44,447 nucleotides of DNA from an uncultured bacterium. GTDB lineage: Bacteria > Actinomycetota > Coriobacteriia > Coriobacteriales > Atopobiaceae. The notes under the pieces are model-generated. The model was not told where the DNA came from. It searched no databases and saw nothing but the letters and a program-made list of their open reading frames with translations. The stretch is from contig CAJMNO010000021.1 of the NCBI GenBank assembly GCA_905214865.1, positions 1 through 44,447 of the forward strand. Direction: 5' to 3'. The stretch's first letter is position 1. Every line of letters starts with the position of its first letter. A program made the translations under genes and the position numbers. Below are positions 19,909 through 27,128 of this stretch, one piece after another.

Positions 19909-20532
19909 ATGCACTACGTAACCGAGGACGAGCTTCGCGAGGCCTACGCCAAGGCGCCGTTTGGAACTTACGAGCTCCCGGACAACGCGCGCCTCACGCC
20001 GAGCGCCCGCCAGTTCCTGATCGACTTCAGGGTCGACTTCGACTCAGGCGAGGCCGAGCAGGCACCCAGGGCACACGGCCAGGCAGCGGCGAAGGGCGTT
20101 CGCGGCGAGGGCCCCTGCGATCTGGGGGCGCTCGTGCACGACGCCAACCTCCTGGGCGCAAGGCTGCGCCTTCTGGCACGCAGGTCGCTCGGCATCGACA
20201 ACGCCGTGGCCCGCAGGGCGGAGACGCTCGGCCGCAGGTGGCAGGAGGCACGGACCCCGGCGGACCTGGTCGCAGACCAGCCCAAGGGCGACGCCGTCGC
20301 CGAGCCGCCCGGCCCGCCGCCGGCGCCGGCCTTCGACGCCGCCGTGCACCCCGCCTTCTTCGAGATGGCATACGTGCACGCGCAGCTCGGCCGGTACGCA
20401 CGCGCATGGGACAACGCCCGTGCAGCGGCAGGGCCCGAGGACGCCCGGACCATAGGCACCTGGGTGTCGCAGGCGGCGCTCATGTGCAAGGAGTTGGAAG
20501 AAGCAGTTTCAAGAGCAGAGGGGGAGGTGTAG
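19909..20532 (+). CDS. EutT-like protein of the cut locus, apparently without the cobalamin site
   Basis: 207 residues. The N-terminal 45 residues follow the EutT pattern closely (VTEDELREAY, LPDNARLTPSARQFLIDFRV). The middle (LVHDANLLGARLRLLARR, LGRRW) is helical and recalls adenosyltransferases, followed by a Pro/Ala-rich linker and a last helical part (FEMAYVHAQLGRYARAW). EutT makes adenosylcobalamin and needs a His and a Cys-rich cluster; only two Cys are seen, in GPCDLG and LMCKEL, and no CCxxC. Choline lyase does not use B12. I infer a structural or assembly role kept from an ethanolamine-type ancestor. GGGAGGAAGGC precedes the ATG. Confidence 0.75.
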   Translation: MHYVTEDELREAYAKAPFGTYELPDNARLTPSARQFLIDFRVDFDSGEAEQAPRAHGQAAAKGVRGEGPCDLGALVHDANLLGARLRLLARRSLGIDNAVARRAETLGRRWQEARTPADLVADQPKGDAVAEPPGPPPAPAFDAAVHPAFFEMAYVHAQLGRYARAWDNARAAAGPEDARTIGTWVSQAALMCKELEEAVSRAEGEV

Positions 20533-20535
20533 GCG

Positions 20536-21384
20536 ATGGTCGATCTGGAGGGTGCAAACCAGAGGCTCGAGGAGCTCCTGGCCTGCGTTGACCACCCCAA
20601 GGCCGTCAAGGAGGGCCAGAGGCTCTACTGCGGGCTGGACCTGGGCACCGCCTTCATCGTCCTGGTCGTCCTGGACGAGGACGGCAATCCCGTCGACTGC
20701 AAGTACCAGTTTGCGAGCGTGGTCAAGGACGGCATGGTCGTCGACTACGTGGGCGCCTGCGACATTGCCCGCAAGCTCAAGGGTCAGATAGAGGAGGAGC
20801 TCGGGGTCGAGCTGGAGGAGTGCGCCGTCGCCATCCCGCCCGAGACCGGGTCGCTCGACGGTGGCGCCGTCCGCAACGTCGCCGAGAGCACGGGCATGGA
20901 GTGCATCGCCGTGTTCGACGAGCCCACCGCGGCCAACCTCCTCATCGGCACCAAGGACGGCGCCGTCGTGGACATCGGCGGCGGCACCACGGGCATCTCG
21001 GTCTTCGAGGACGGGAAGGTCGTGGAGTGCATCGACGAGTCCACGGGAGGCACGCACTTCTCGCTCGTCCTCGCGGGTGCCAAGGGGATGACTTTCGACG
21101 ACGCCGAGCGCTACAAGAGGCAGCCGGAGAACCACCGCGAGGTCCTGCCCATCGTGGCCCCCACCATCGACAAGGTCACCTCGATCATCCAGCGCGCTTG
21201 CAGCGGCTACGACGTCCCCGAGGTGATCCTGGTGGGCGGCACGGCCGAGCTCACGGGCATCGAGGACAGGGTGCGCAAGCACCTTGGCATCGAGGTCCAC
21301 AAGCCCAACCACCCCATGTTCGTCACGCCCATGGGCATCGCGCTGGGGTGCAGGCTCAAGGCCAGGGAGCTCGAGGATGGTTGA
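20536..21384 (+). CDS. eutJ: EutJ-like actin-fold chaperone
   Basis: 282 residues, an actin/HSP70-fold ATPase of the EutJ family found in ethanolamine and glycyl-radical compartments, thought to help enzyme folding or assembly. Phosphate-binding and connecting motifs are visible: YCGLDLGTAFIVLVVLDEDG, DEPTAANLLIG, VVDIGGGTTGISVF and ILVGGTAELTGIEDRV. It starts 3 bp after the EutT-like stop and overlaps the next gene by 8 bp, so all three are coupled. Function is by family; the client protein is unknown. Confidence 0.9.
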   Translation: MVDLEGANQRLEELLACVDHPKAVKEGQRLYCGLDLGTAFIVLVVLDEDGNPVDCKYQFASVVKDGMVVDYVGACDIARKLKGQIEEELGVELEECAVAIPPETGSLDGGAVRNVAESTGMECIAVFDEPTAANLLIGTKDGAVVDIGGGTTGISVFEDGKVVECIDESTGGTHFSLVLAGAKGMTFDDAERYKRQPENHREVLPIVAPTIDKVTSIIQRACSGYDVPEVILVGGTAELTGIEDRVRKHLGIEVHKPNHPMFVTPMGIALGCRLKARELEDG

Positions 21385-21682
21385 CATCAAGGTGATCAAG
21401 GCCCCCGCCCCAGGGACCATGCAGATCATCCGGCAGAGGAGCGGGGCGCGCTGGGGCGAGGACTTTCGCCCCGCGGCGGTCGGCCTGGTGCAGGGCAAGC
21501 TGATCGAGATGGTCGTGGCGAGCGACATCGCCGAGAAGACCGCGGGCGTGACGGTGACCGACGTCAGGGGCTCCTGCCCCCAGAACATGGTGATGCTCGC
21601 CATCGCCGGCGAGACGGCGGAGGTCATGGAGTGCCTGCGGAAGATCCGGGACGGAGGGGACGGAACGCATGATTGTCGGTAA
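21377..21682 (+). CDS. Variant single-BMC-domain protein
   Basis: 101 residues. After an N-terminal piece of about 33 residues (IKAPAPGTMQIIRQR, GARWGEDFRP) the sequence follows the BMC pattern: AVGLVQGKLIEMVVASDIAEKTAGV, then NMVMLAIAGETAEVMECLRKI. The domain is diverged: the usual EAAD is VASD and the pore region reads RGSCPQN with a Cys. It may be a minor shell component with a special pore or metal site. ATG 21377 lies inside the end of eutJ (8-bp overlap), and the gene overlaps the following BMC-P gene by 14 bp. Confidence 0.8.
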   Translation: MVDIKVIKAPAPGTMQIIRQRSGARWGEDFRPAAVGLVQGKLIEMVVASDIAEKTAGVTVTDVRGSCPQNMVMLAIAGETAEVMECLRKIRDGGDGTHDCR

Positions 21683-21938
21683 GCTCATCGGCTCCATCTG
21701 GGCCACCCGCAAGTACGACGAGCTCAACGGCATGAAGCTCATGCGCGTCGAGGTCGTTGCGGGAGACGACGCCGGCAAGCAGCTGATCTGCGTCGACACC
21801 ATCAGTGCGGGCGTCGGCGACCGGGTCATCGTCACCACCGGAGCCTCCGCGTACCTCTTCATGAGGGACGAGTTCCAGAAGAACGCCCCGGTTGACGCAG
21901 TGATCGTAGGAATCATCGACGAAGACGTGAGTCTTTAG
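21669..21938 (+). CDS. BMC-P pentameric vertex protein (EutN/CcmL family)
   Basis: 89 residues, the size of EutN/CcmL/PduN proteins, which close the twelve vertices of the shell. Typical features: MIVGKLIGSIWATRKYDELNG at the start (strand and loop), GVGDRVIVTTGASAY in the middle, and the C-terminal VDAVIVGIIDEDV. This is the only BMC-P gene in the locus. GGAGGGGACGG precedes the ATG, within the upstream gene. Confidence 0.95.
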   Translation: MIVGKLIGSIWATRKYDELNGMKLMRVEVVAGDDAGKQLICVDTISAGVGDRVIVTTGASAYLFMRDEFQKNAPVDAVIVGIIDEDVSL

Positions 21939-21952
21939 GAAAGGAGGACGGG

Positions 21953-22888
21953 ATGAAGAGGCTGATCAGCGCCCAGGACGTCATCGCTGCCGCAGAGCGT
22001 CACGAGAACCTCGTCGTGGACGAGAACACCATCGTGACCGCCCAGGCGCGTGACGTCGCCAAGGAGCGCGGGGTCCTCCTCGAGACGGGTTCCGCCGTCG
22101 CGAAGTCCGCGCCCCACGCGGAGGCGGCGCCCGTGGCAGAGCACCACGAGGAGGCCCATCACGAGGAGCACCACGAGGAGGTGCACCACGAGGAGGCAAA
22201 GGCCGCGCAGCCCGCGCTCTCCGCTGACGAGCTGGAGCGCGTCATCTCCGCTGCCTTTGAGAAGGGCATCTGGACCAAGGAGGAGGTCGAGGCCCTCTTC
22301 AAGCCTAAGGCGATCGACGCCAACATCGTCCCCGTGGGCGTCTCCGGCCGCCACATCCACCTCTCCCAGGAGCACCTGGAGCAGCTCTTTGGCGCCGGCT
22401 ACCAGCTCACCCCGATCAAGGACCTGAGCCAGCCGGGGCAGTTCGCCTCCAAGGAGTGCGTCACGCTCGCCGGCCCCAAGGGAGTCATCCAGAAGGTCCG
22501 CGTCCTCGGCCCCGTGCGCCCCAAGACGCAGGTCGAGGTCCTCGCGGGTGACACCTTCAAGCTCGGCATCCCCCAGGAGATCAGGCTCTCCGGCCACCTG
22601 GAGGGCACCCCGGGCGTCACCGTGATCGGGCCCAAGGGCACGGTCGTCCTCGACGAGGGCGTCATCGTCGCGGCCCGTCACATCCACATGAACCCCGCGC
22701 AGGCCGCCGAGCGCGGCTTCCACGACGGCCAGGTCGTCTCGCTCAAGGTCGGCGGGGAGCGCGGCGGGATGCTCGACAACGTCATCATCCGCGTGACGGA
22801 GAGCGGCAACCTCGATTGCCACATCGACACCGAGGAGGCCAACGCCCTTCACATCAAGTGCGGTTCAACGGTTGAGGTAGTCAGGTAG
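21953..22888 (+). CDS. pduL: Phosphotransacylase PduL with His/Glu-rich N-terminal extension
   Basis: Converts acetyl-CoA to acetyl-phosphate and regenerates CoA inside the compartment. 311 residues, about 100 more than plain PduL. Residues 1-45 (LISAQDVIAAAERHENL) look like an encapsulation or EutQ-type N-terminal module. Residues 64-80 are a His/Glu repeat (EHHEEAHHEEHHEEVHH). The catalytic domain starts near residue 120 with VSGRHIHLSQEHLEQLFG (His134, His136) and has AARHIHMNP (His243, His245), the metal-binding and active-site His pairs of the family. A very strong ribosome site, AAAGGAGG, lies before the ATG. Confidence 0.93.
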   Translation: MKRLISAQDVIAAAERHENLVVDENTIVTAQARDVAKERGVLLETGSAVAKSAPHAEAAPVAEHHEEAHHEEHHEEVHHEEAKAAQPALSADELERVISAAFEKGIWTKEEVEALFKPKAIDANIVPVGVSGRHIHLSQEHLEQLFGAGYQLTPIKDLSQPGQFASKECVTLAGPKGVIQKVRVLGPVRPKTQVEVLAGDTFKLGIPQEIRLSGHLEGTPGVTVIGPKGTVVLDEGVIVAARHIHMNPAQAAERGFHDGQVVSLKVGGERGGMLDNVIIRVTESGNLDCHIDTEEANALHIKCGSTVEVVR

Positions 22889-22912
22889 CGCGGGCGCTGA
22901 GGCGCAGGCACT

Positions 22913-23210
22913 AGACCCAGGGAGGAAGAAACATGGCAAGCACCACTGAGGCACTCGGGATGATCGAGACCAAGGGTATGGTCGGCTCCGTCGAGGCGGC
23001 GGATGCGATGGTCAAGGCGGCCAACGTCCGCCTGATCGGCAAGGAGCTCGTGGGCGGCGGCCTGGTCACCGTCTTCGTCCGCGGCGACGTGGGAGCGGTC
23101 AAGGCCGCCACGGACGCCGGCGCGGCCGCCGCGCAGCGCGTGGGCGAGCTCCTGTCCGTCCACGTGATCCCGCGCCCGGACGGCATGGTCGAGTCGATCC
23201 TGCCCCACGC
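22913..23210. repeat. Perfect tandem duplication, copy 1
   Basis: Bases 22913-23210 and 23260-23557 are identical over 298 bp by direct comparison (offset 347). They cover the ribosome site and almost the whole shell gene. Confidence 0.95.
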
Positions 23211-23217
23211 GGAGTAG
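22933..23217 (+). CDS. BMC-H shell protein, third copy
   Basis: 94 residues, a canonical PduA-like hexamer subunit: EALGMIETKGMVGSVEAADA, then VGGGLVTVFVRGDVGAVKAA and a C-terminal VIPRPDGMVESILPHAE. Its coding sequence is base-for-base identical to that of the next gene up to the last few codons, so the two proteins differ only by a C-terminal Ala. GGGAGGAAG precedes the ATG. With several near-identical copies, this is probably the major facet protein. Confidence 0.95.
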   Translation: MASTTEALGMIETKGMVGSVEAADAMVKAANVRLIGKELVGGGLVTVFVRGDVGAVKAATDAGAAAAQRVGELLSVHVIPRPDGMVESILPHAE

Positions 23218-23259
23218 CAACCACCTAAGCAGCAAGATGGCGTGGGCCTGGCGGCCCGC

Positions 23260-23557
23260 AGACCCAGGGAGGAAGAAACATGGCAAGCACCACTGAGGCA
23301 CTCGGGATGATCGAGACCAAGGGTATGGTCGGCTCCGTCGAGGCGGCGGATGCGATGGTCAAGGCGGCCAACGTCCGCCTGATCGGCAAGGAGCTCGTGG
23401 GCGGCGGCCTGGTCACCGTCTTCGTCCGCGGCGACGTGGGAGCGGTCAAGGCCGCCACGGACGCCGGCGCGGCCGCCGCGCAGCGCGTGGGCGAGCTCCT
23501 GTCCGTCCACGTGATCCCGCGCCCGGACGGCATGGTCGAGTCGATCCTGCCCCACGC
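23260..23557. repeat. Perfect tandem duplication, copy 2
   Basis: Second unit of the 298-bp identical repeat; see the unit at 22913. Confidence 0.95.
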
Positions 23558-23567
23558 CGAGGCGTAG
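23280..23567 (+). CDS. BMC-H shell protein, fourth copy (duplicate)
   Basis: 95 residues, identical to the preceding protein except for one extra C-terminal Ala. The complete nucleotide identity, including synonymous sites and the leader, shows a very recent duplication or gene conversion. It stops 4 bp before the ATG of the extended shell gene. Confidence 0.95.
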   Translation: MASTTEALGMIETKGMVGSVEAADAMVKAANVRLIGKELVGGGLVTVFVRGDVGAVKAATDAGAAAAQRVGELLSVHVIPRPDGMVESILPHAEA

Positions 23568-23571
23568 GTAG

Positions 23572-24234
23572 ATGGCTGCGCAGAAGTCCGGGCAGGAGGG
23601 CGCTCCCAAGCGCACCTCCTCCCGCAGGGGGGCGGGCCAGGCGGCCGAGGCGGGCAAGCAATCTGCGGACGCCCCCAAGGCCACCCCGTCCAGGAGGGGC
23701 GCCAGCCGCCCCTCCACCCCCCGCAAGGAGCAGGCGACCGCAGCCGACAAGGCTAAGCCCGCGGCGGCCGTGGTCGCAAAGCCGGAGGCCAAGCCCGTCT
23801 CGGCCCCCAAGGTAAAGGCTGAGGAGCCCAAGGCGGCACCAAAGCCCAAGGCAGCACCCCAGGCCCAGGAGCAGAAGGCTCCCGAGGCACCCAAGACGGA
23901 GGCCCAGCCCACCAAGGCGGAGCCCCACCCAACCAAGGAGGTAACCACAATGGCAAACGCCATCGAGGCACTCGGGATGATCGAGACCAAGGGAATGGTA
24001 GGCGCCGTCGAGGCCGCCGATGCCATGGTCAAGGCGGCAAACGTCAGGCTCGTGGGCAAGGAGCGCGTTGGCGGCGGCCTGGTCACCGTCTTCGTCCGCG
24101 GCGACGTGGGAGCGGTCAAGGCCGCCACGGACGCCGGCGCGGCCGCCGCGCAGCGCGTGGGCGAGCTCCTGTCCGTCCACGTGATCCCGCGCCCGGACGG
24201 CATGGTCGAGTCGATCCTGCCCCACGCGGAGTAG
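23572..24234 (+). CDS. BMC-H shell protein with Lys/Ala/Pro-rich N-terminal tail and internal start
   Basis: 220 residues: a disordered, basic tail of about 126 residues (blocks such as PKAAPKPKAAPQAQ and EAPKTEAQPTKAEP) followed by a complete BMC-H domain starting MANAIEALGMIETKGM. Met127 (ATG 23950) is preceded by AAGGAGGT (23935-23942), a perfect match to the 16S tail at 7-nt spacing, while the upstream ATG at 23572 has only a weak site. Translation from both would give a long and a 94-residue short form; the short form has the same length as the third shell protein. The last 165 bp are identical to that gene. The tail could anchor cargo or nucleic acid; no known motif was found. Confidence 0.88.
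   Translation: MAAQKSGQEGAPKRTSSRRGAGQAAEAGKQSADAPKATPSRRGASRPSTPRKEQATAADKAKPAAAVVAKPEAKPVSAPKVKAEEPKAAPKPKAAPQAQEQKAPEAPKTEAQPTKAEPHPTKEVTTMANAIEALGMIETKGMVGAVEAADAMVKAANVRLVGKERVGGGLVTVFVRGDVGAVKAATDAGAAAAQRVGELLSVHVIPRPDGMVESILPHAE
23935..23952 (+). promoter_or_regulatory. Internal ribosome binding site and start inside the extended shell gene
   Basis: AAGGAGGT (23935-23942), seven bases, then ATG (23950-23952), in frame with the upstream start. The Lys-Glu-Val codons that contain it are part of the basic tail. Confidence 0.7.
24070..24234. repeat. 165-bp segment identical to 23053-23217
   Basis: The 3' half of the extended shell gene, through its stop, matches the third shell gene without a difference, while the 5' halves differ. 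This points to gene conversion. Confidence 0.9.
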
Positions 24235-24277
24235 CGTCGCCGTCCCAGTACCAACCGTCAGCTAGCCGGAAAGAGGC

Positions 24278-25948
24278 ATGATGCAGGAATTCGATTACGA
24301 TCTCCAGAGCATCCAGGCTGCGCGCGACCTGGCTCGCAAGGGGCAGGTTGCCGCCAACCAGATCGCCAACTACAGCGTCGAGCAGATCGACCGCATCCTC
24401 CGCTCCATGGTCGAGGTCGCGGAGAAGAACGCCGAGAAGCTCGCCCAGATGGCCGTCGAGGAGACCACCTTCGGCAACGTCCATGACAAGATCTACAAGA
24501 ACCACATGGCCTCCGGCCTGCTCTACGAGCAGATCAAGGACAAGAAGACCATCGGCGTCATCGACGTGGACGAGAAGAACCAGGTCATCACCATCGCCGA
24601 GCCCGTCGGCTTGGTCATGGGCATCGTGCCCTCCACCAACCCGACCTCCACGGTGCTCTACAAGTCGATGATCGCGCTCAAGGCCCGCAACGCCATCGTC
24701 TTCTCCCCGCACCCTAAGGCCGCAAAGTGCACCAACCTCGCCATCAAGCTCATGAACGACGCCGCCGTCGCCGCGGGCGCGCCCGAGAACATCATCCAGG
24801 GCATCTCGATGGCGACCATCGCCGCCACCAACGAGCTCATGCACGCGCCCGAGGTCAAGATGATCATCGCCACCGGTGGCCCCGGCATGGTCAAGGCCGC
24901 CTACAGCTCGGGCAAGCCTGCCCTGGGCGTCGGCGCCGGCAACTCGCCCTCGTACATCGAGCGCACCGCCAACGTGAAGCAGGCCGTCCACCAGATCGTC
25001 GCCTCTAAGACCTTTGACAACGGCACCATCTGCGCGTCCGAGCAGAGCGTCATCTGCGAGACCTGCAACCACGACGAGGTCGTAGCCGAGTTCAAGAAGC
25101 AGGGCGGCTACTTCATGTCCGAGGAGGAGTGCGCCAAGGTCTGCAAGATCCTGTTCCGCAACGGCCACTCCATGAGCCCCAACTTCGTGGGTCACGCCGC
25201 CCTCGACATCGCCAAGGCCGCCGGCATCAGCGTTCCCGCCGACACCAAGATCCTCATCGGCGAGCAGCATGGCGTGGGTCCCGAGTGGCCGCTCTCCTAC
25301 GAGAAGCTCACCACCGTCCTCGCGTTCTACACCGTCGCCGACTGGCACGAGGCCTGCGACCTCTCCATCGCGCTCCTCCAGAACGGCATCGGCCACACCA
25401 TGAACATCCACACCGAGGACAAGGAGATCGTCCGCAAGTTCTCCGTCAAGCCCGCTTCCCGCATCCTCATCAACACGGGCGGAACCCAGGGCGGCACGGG
25501 CCTCTCCACCGGCCTCGAGGTCGCGCTCACGCTGGGCTGCGGCACCTGGGGCGGCAGCTCGGTCTCCGAGAACGTTGGCCCCCAGCACCTCATCAACATC
25601 AAGCGCGTGGTCAATGGCCTGGTGGAGCCCGACGAGGTCGCTGCCGTGGACGAGACCTTCGCCAAGTGGCACCCCGAGCTCGCCGCTCAGTACGGCTGCG
25701 CACCCCACGCCGAGGGCGGCTGCGGCTGCTCCGAGTCGCACTGCGAGCCCGCGCACGAGACCCACGACACGGGCATCGAGATGCCCGTGGGGCACGGCAC
25801 CAGCGGCATCAGCTACTCCGTGGGCTGCAACTGCTGCGGCGGCCAGACCGTGACGCAGGAGGACCTGCAGCACTCCAGCGACACCATCGATGCCGCGGAG
25901 CTCAAGAAGATGGTCAACGAGCTCGTCGCCGCGTTCCGTGGCGAGTAG
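24278..25948 (+). CDS. cutF: CoA-acylating acetaldehyde dehydrogenase with Cys-rich C-terminal insert
   Basis: Oxidises the acetaldehyde made by CutC to acetyl-CoA with NAD. 556 residues; the core has the cofactor loop ATGGPGMV (residues 198-205) and the catalytic Cys252 in TICASEQS, and ends near residue 460. The N-terminal helix LQSIQAARDLARKGQ looks like an encapsulation helix. After the core comes an unusual region, about residues 468-525, with ten Cys (CGCSESHC, GCNCCGGQ) and several His, followed by a final amphipathic helix (AAELKKMVNELVAAF). The Cys-rich part could bind a metal or cluster. Two consecutive ATG codons at the start; GGAAAGAGG precedes them. Confidence 0.93.
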   Translation: MMQEFDYDLQSIQAARDLARKGQVAANQIANYSVEQIDRILRSMVEVAEKNAEKLAQMAVEETTFGNVHDKIYKNHMASGLLYEQIKDKKTIGVIDVDEKNQVITIAEPVGLVMGIVPSTNPTSTVLYKSMIALKARNAIVFSPHPKAAKCTNLAIKLMNDAAVAAGAPENIIQGISMATIAATNELMHAPEVKMIIATGGPGMVKAAYSSGKPALGVGAGNSPSYIERTANVKQAVHQIVASKTFDNGTICASEQSVICETCNHDEVVAEFKKQGGYFMSEEECAKVCKILFRNGHSMSPNFVGHAALDIAKAAGISVPADTKILIGEQHGVGPEWPLSYEKLTTVLAFYTVADWHEACDLSIALLQNGIGHTMNIHTEDKEIVRKFSVKPASRILINTGGTQGGTGLSTGLEVALTLGCGTWGGSSVSENVGPQHLINIKRVVNGLVEPDEVAAVDETFAKWHPELAAQYGCAPHAEGGCGCSESHCEPAHETHDTGIEMPVGHGTSGISYSVGCNCCGGQTVTQEDLQHSSDTIDAAELKKMVNELVAAFRGE

Positions 25949-25997
25949 GCCAAGCGACCTTTAGGGAAACGTCTGCCAAGAGGCAAGGAGCTGAACA

Positions 25998-26276
25998 ATG
26001 AACGAGGCACTGGGAATGGTCGAGACCGTGGGCTGCGTTGGCGCAGTCGAGGCCTCCGATGCCATGGTCAAGGCCGCCGAGGTCACCCTCGTGGGCAAGG
26101 TCAACGTTGGTGGAGGCATCGTCACCACCTTCGTGCGCGGCGACGTCGCCGCGGTCAAGGCTGCCACCGACGCCGGCGCGGCTGCGGCCGAGCGCGTGGG
26201 CGAGCTCCGCTCCGTCCACGTGATCCCGCGTCCGCACTCCGACGTCGAGCTGATCATCCCGCACCTGAACGCGTAG
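25998..26276 (+). CDS. BMC-H shell protein, sixth copy
   Basis: 92 residues: EALGMVETVGCVGAVEASDA and VGGGIVTTFVRGDVAAVKAATDAG, with C-terminal RPHSDVELIIPHLNA. Clearly related to the third to fifth copies but diverged, with a Cys (GCVG) in the first helix-strand region. AAGGAG lies at optimal spacing before the ATG. It is followed after 4 bp by the TTG start of the TPR gene. Confidence 0.94.
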   Translation: MNEALGMVETVGCVGAVEASDAMVKAAEVTLVGKVNVGGGIVTTFVRGDVAAVKAATDAGAAAAERVGELRSVHVIPRPHSDVELIIPHLNA

Positions 26277-26280
26277 GACC

Positions 26281-27078
26281 TTGGATCTCTCGGCCTTCTA
26301 CACCGAGCTTGACCGTCTGTACGGCGAGCCGGGGTCGGACGTCGCGGGCTTCCTTCGGGAGGCCCTGCGGCGCGCCCGGCTCGCCGGGGACGGGCGGGGG
26401 GTCGCCGCGGCGGCCAACGAGCTCGAGAGCGTCCTGAGGCTCCGCGGGGAGCTGGACGAGGCCGAGGGGCTGTGCGAGGAGGTCCTTGGCGTGCTGGAGC
26501 GCGAGGGAGCCGGGGACGACGAGAGGGCGCGTGCCCTCATCAACCTCGGCGACGTCTACGTTGCCCAGGGGCGCTACGCCACGGCGGTCGATGCCTTCGA
26601 CCGCGCCGAGGCGCTCCTGGGGAGCGGAGACGCCCACCCCTACGAGGTGAGCGCGATCTGCAACAACCGCAGCGGTGCGTACCGTGGGCTCGGGCGCTTT
26701 GCCCAGGCCCGCTCGGACCTCCGCCGGGCGGGGCGACTCCTGGAGCGCGTCCCCGGCTCCGAGGGACGGCGTGCGACCAACGCGATCAACCTCGCGCAGG
26801 TCCTCGTAGACGAGGGTCGCGTGGAGGAGGCCGCCGAGGCCATCGAGCCCGCGCTGGAGACGTACCGTACGCTCTGCGGGGGACGAGACGTCCACAGGCC
26901 CCACGCCCTGGCGACCGCGGCGCAGATCGCCTATCTGCGCGGGGACTACGCGGGGGCGGCCCGTCTCTACCGCGATGCGGCGGGGGTGCTGCGCGACAAG
27001 CTCGGCGACGCCCCCAACGTAAGCGCCCTGGAGGCATCCGCGGCGCGCATGGAGGGACTGGCGGCGGCAGGCACGTAA
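26281..27078 (+). CDS. Tetratricopeptide-repeat protein of the cut operon
   Basis: 265 residues made of about five helical-pair repeats; clear TPR pattern in RALINLGDVYVAQGRYATAVDAF (start at residue 80), SAICNNRSGAYRGLGRFAQA and ALATAAQIAYLRGDYAGAARLY. A soluble protein-interaction scaffold. The start is a TTG four bases after the stop of the shell gene, with AGGACC before it; there is no ATG near. It is followed by two DUF proteins, and the three probably act together. Confidence 0.85.
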   Translation: MDLSAFYTELDRLYGEPGSDVAGFLREALRRARLAGDGRGVAAAANELESVLRLRGELDEAEGLCEEVLGVLEREGAGDDERARALINLGDVYVAQGRYATAVDAFDRAEALLGSGDAHPYEVSAICNNRSGAYRGLGRFAQARSDLRRAGRLLERVPGSEGRRATNAINLAQVLVDEGRVEEAAEAIEPALETYRTLCGGRDVHRPHALATAAQIAYLRGDYAGAARLYRDAAGVLRDKLGDAPNVSALEASAARMEGLAAAGT

Positions 27079-27128
27079 GGGTCCCACGGAGCCTTCGTGG
27101 GACGGTGGGAACGATCGGGAGGTGCGGC

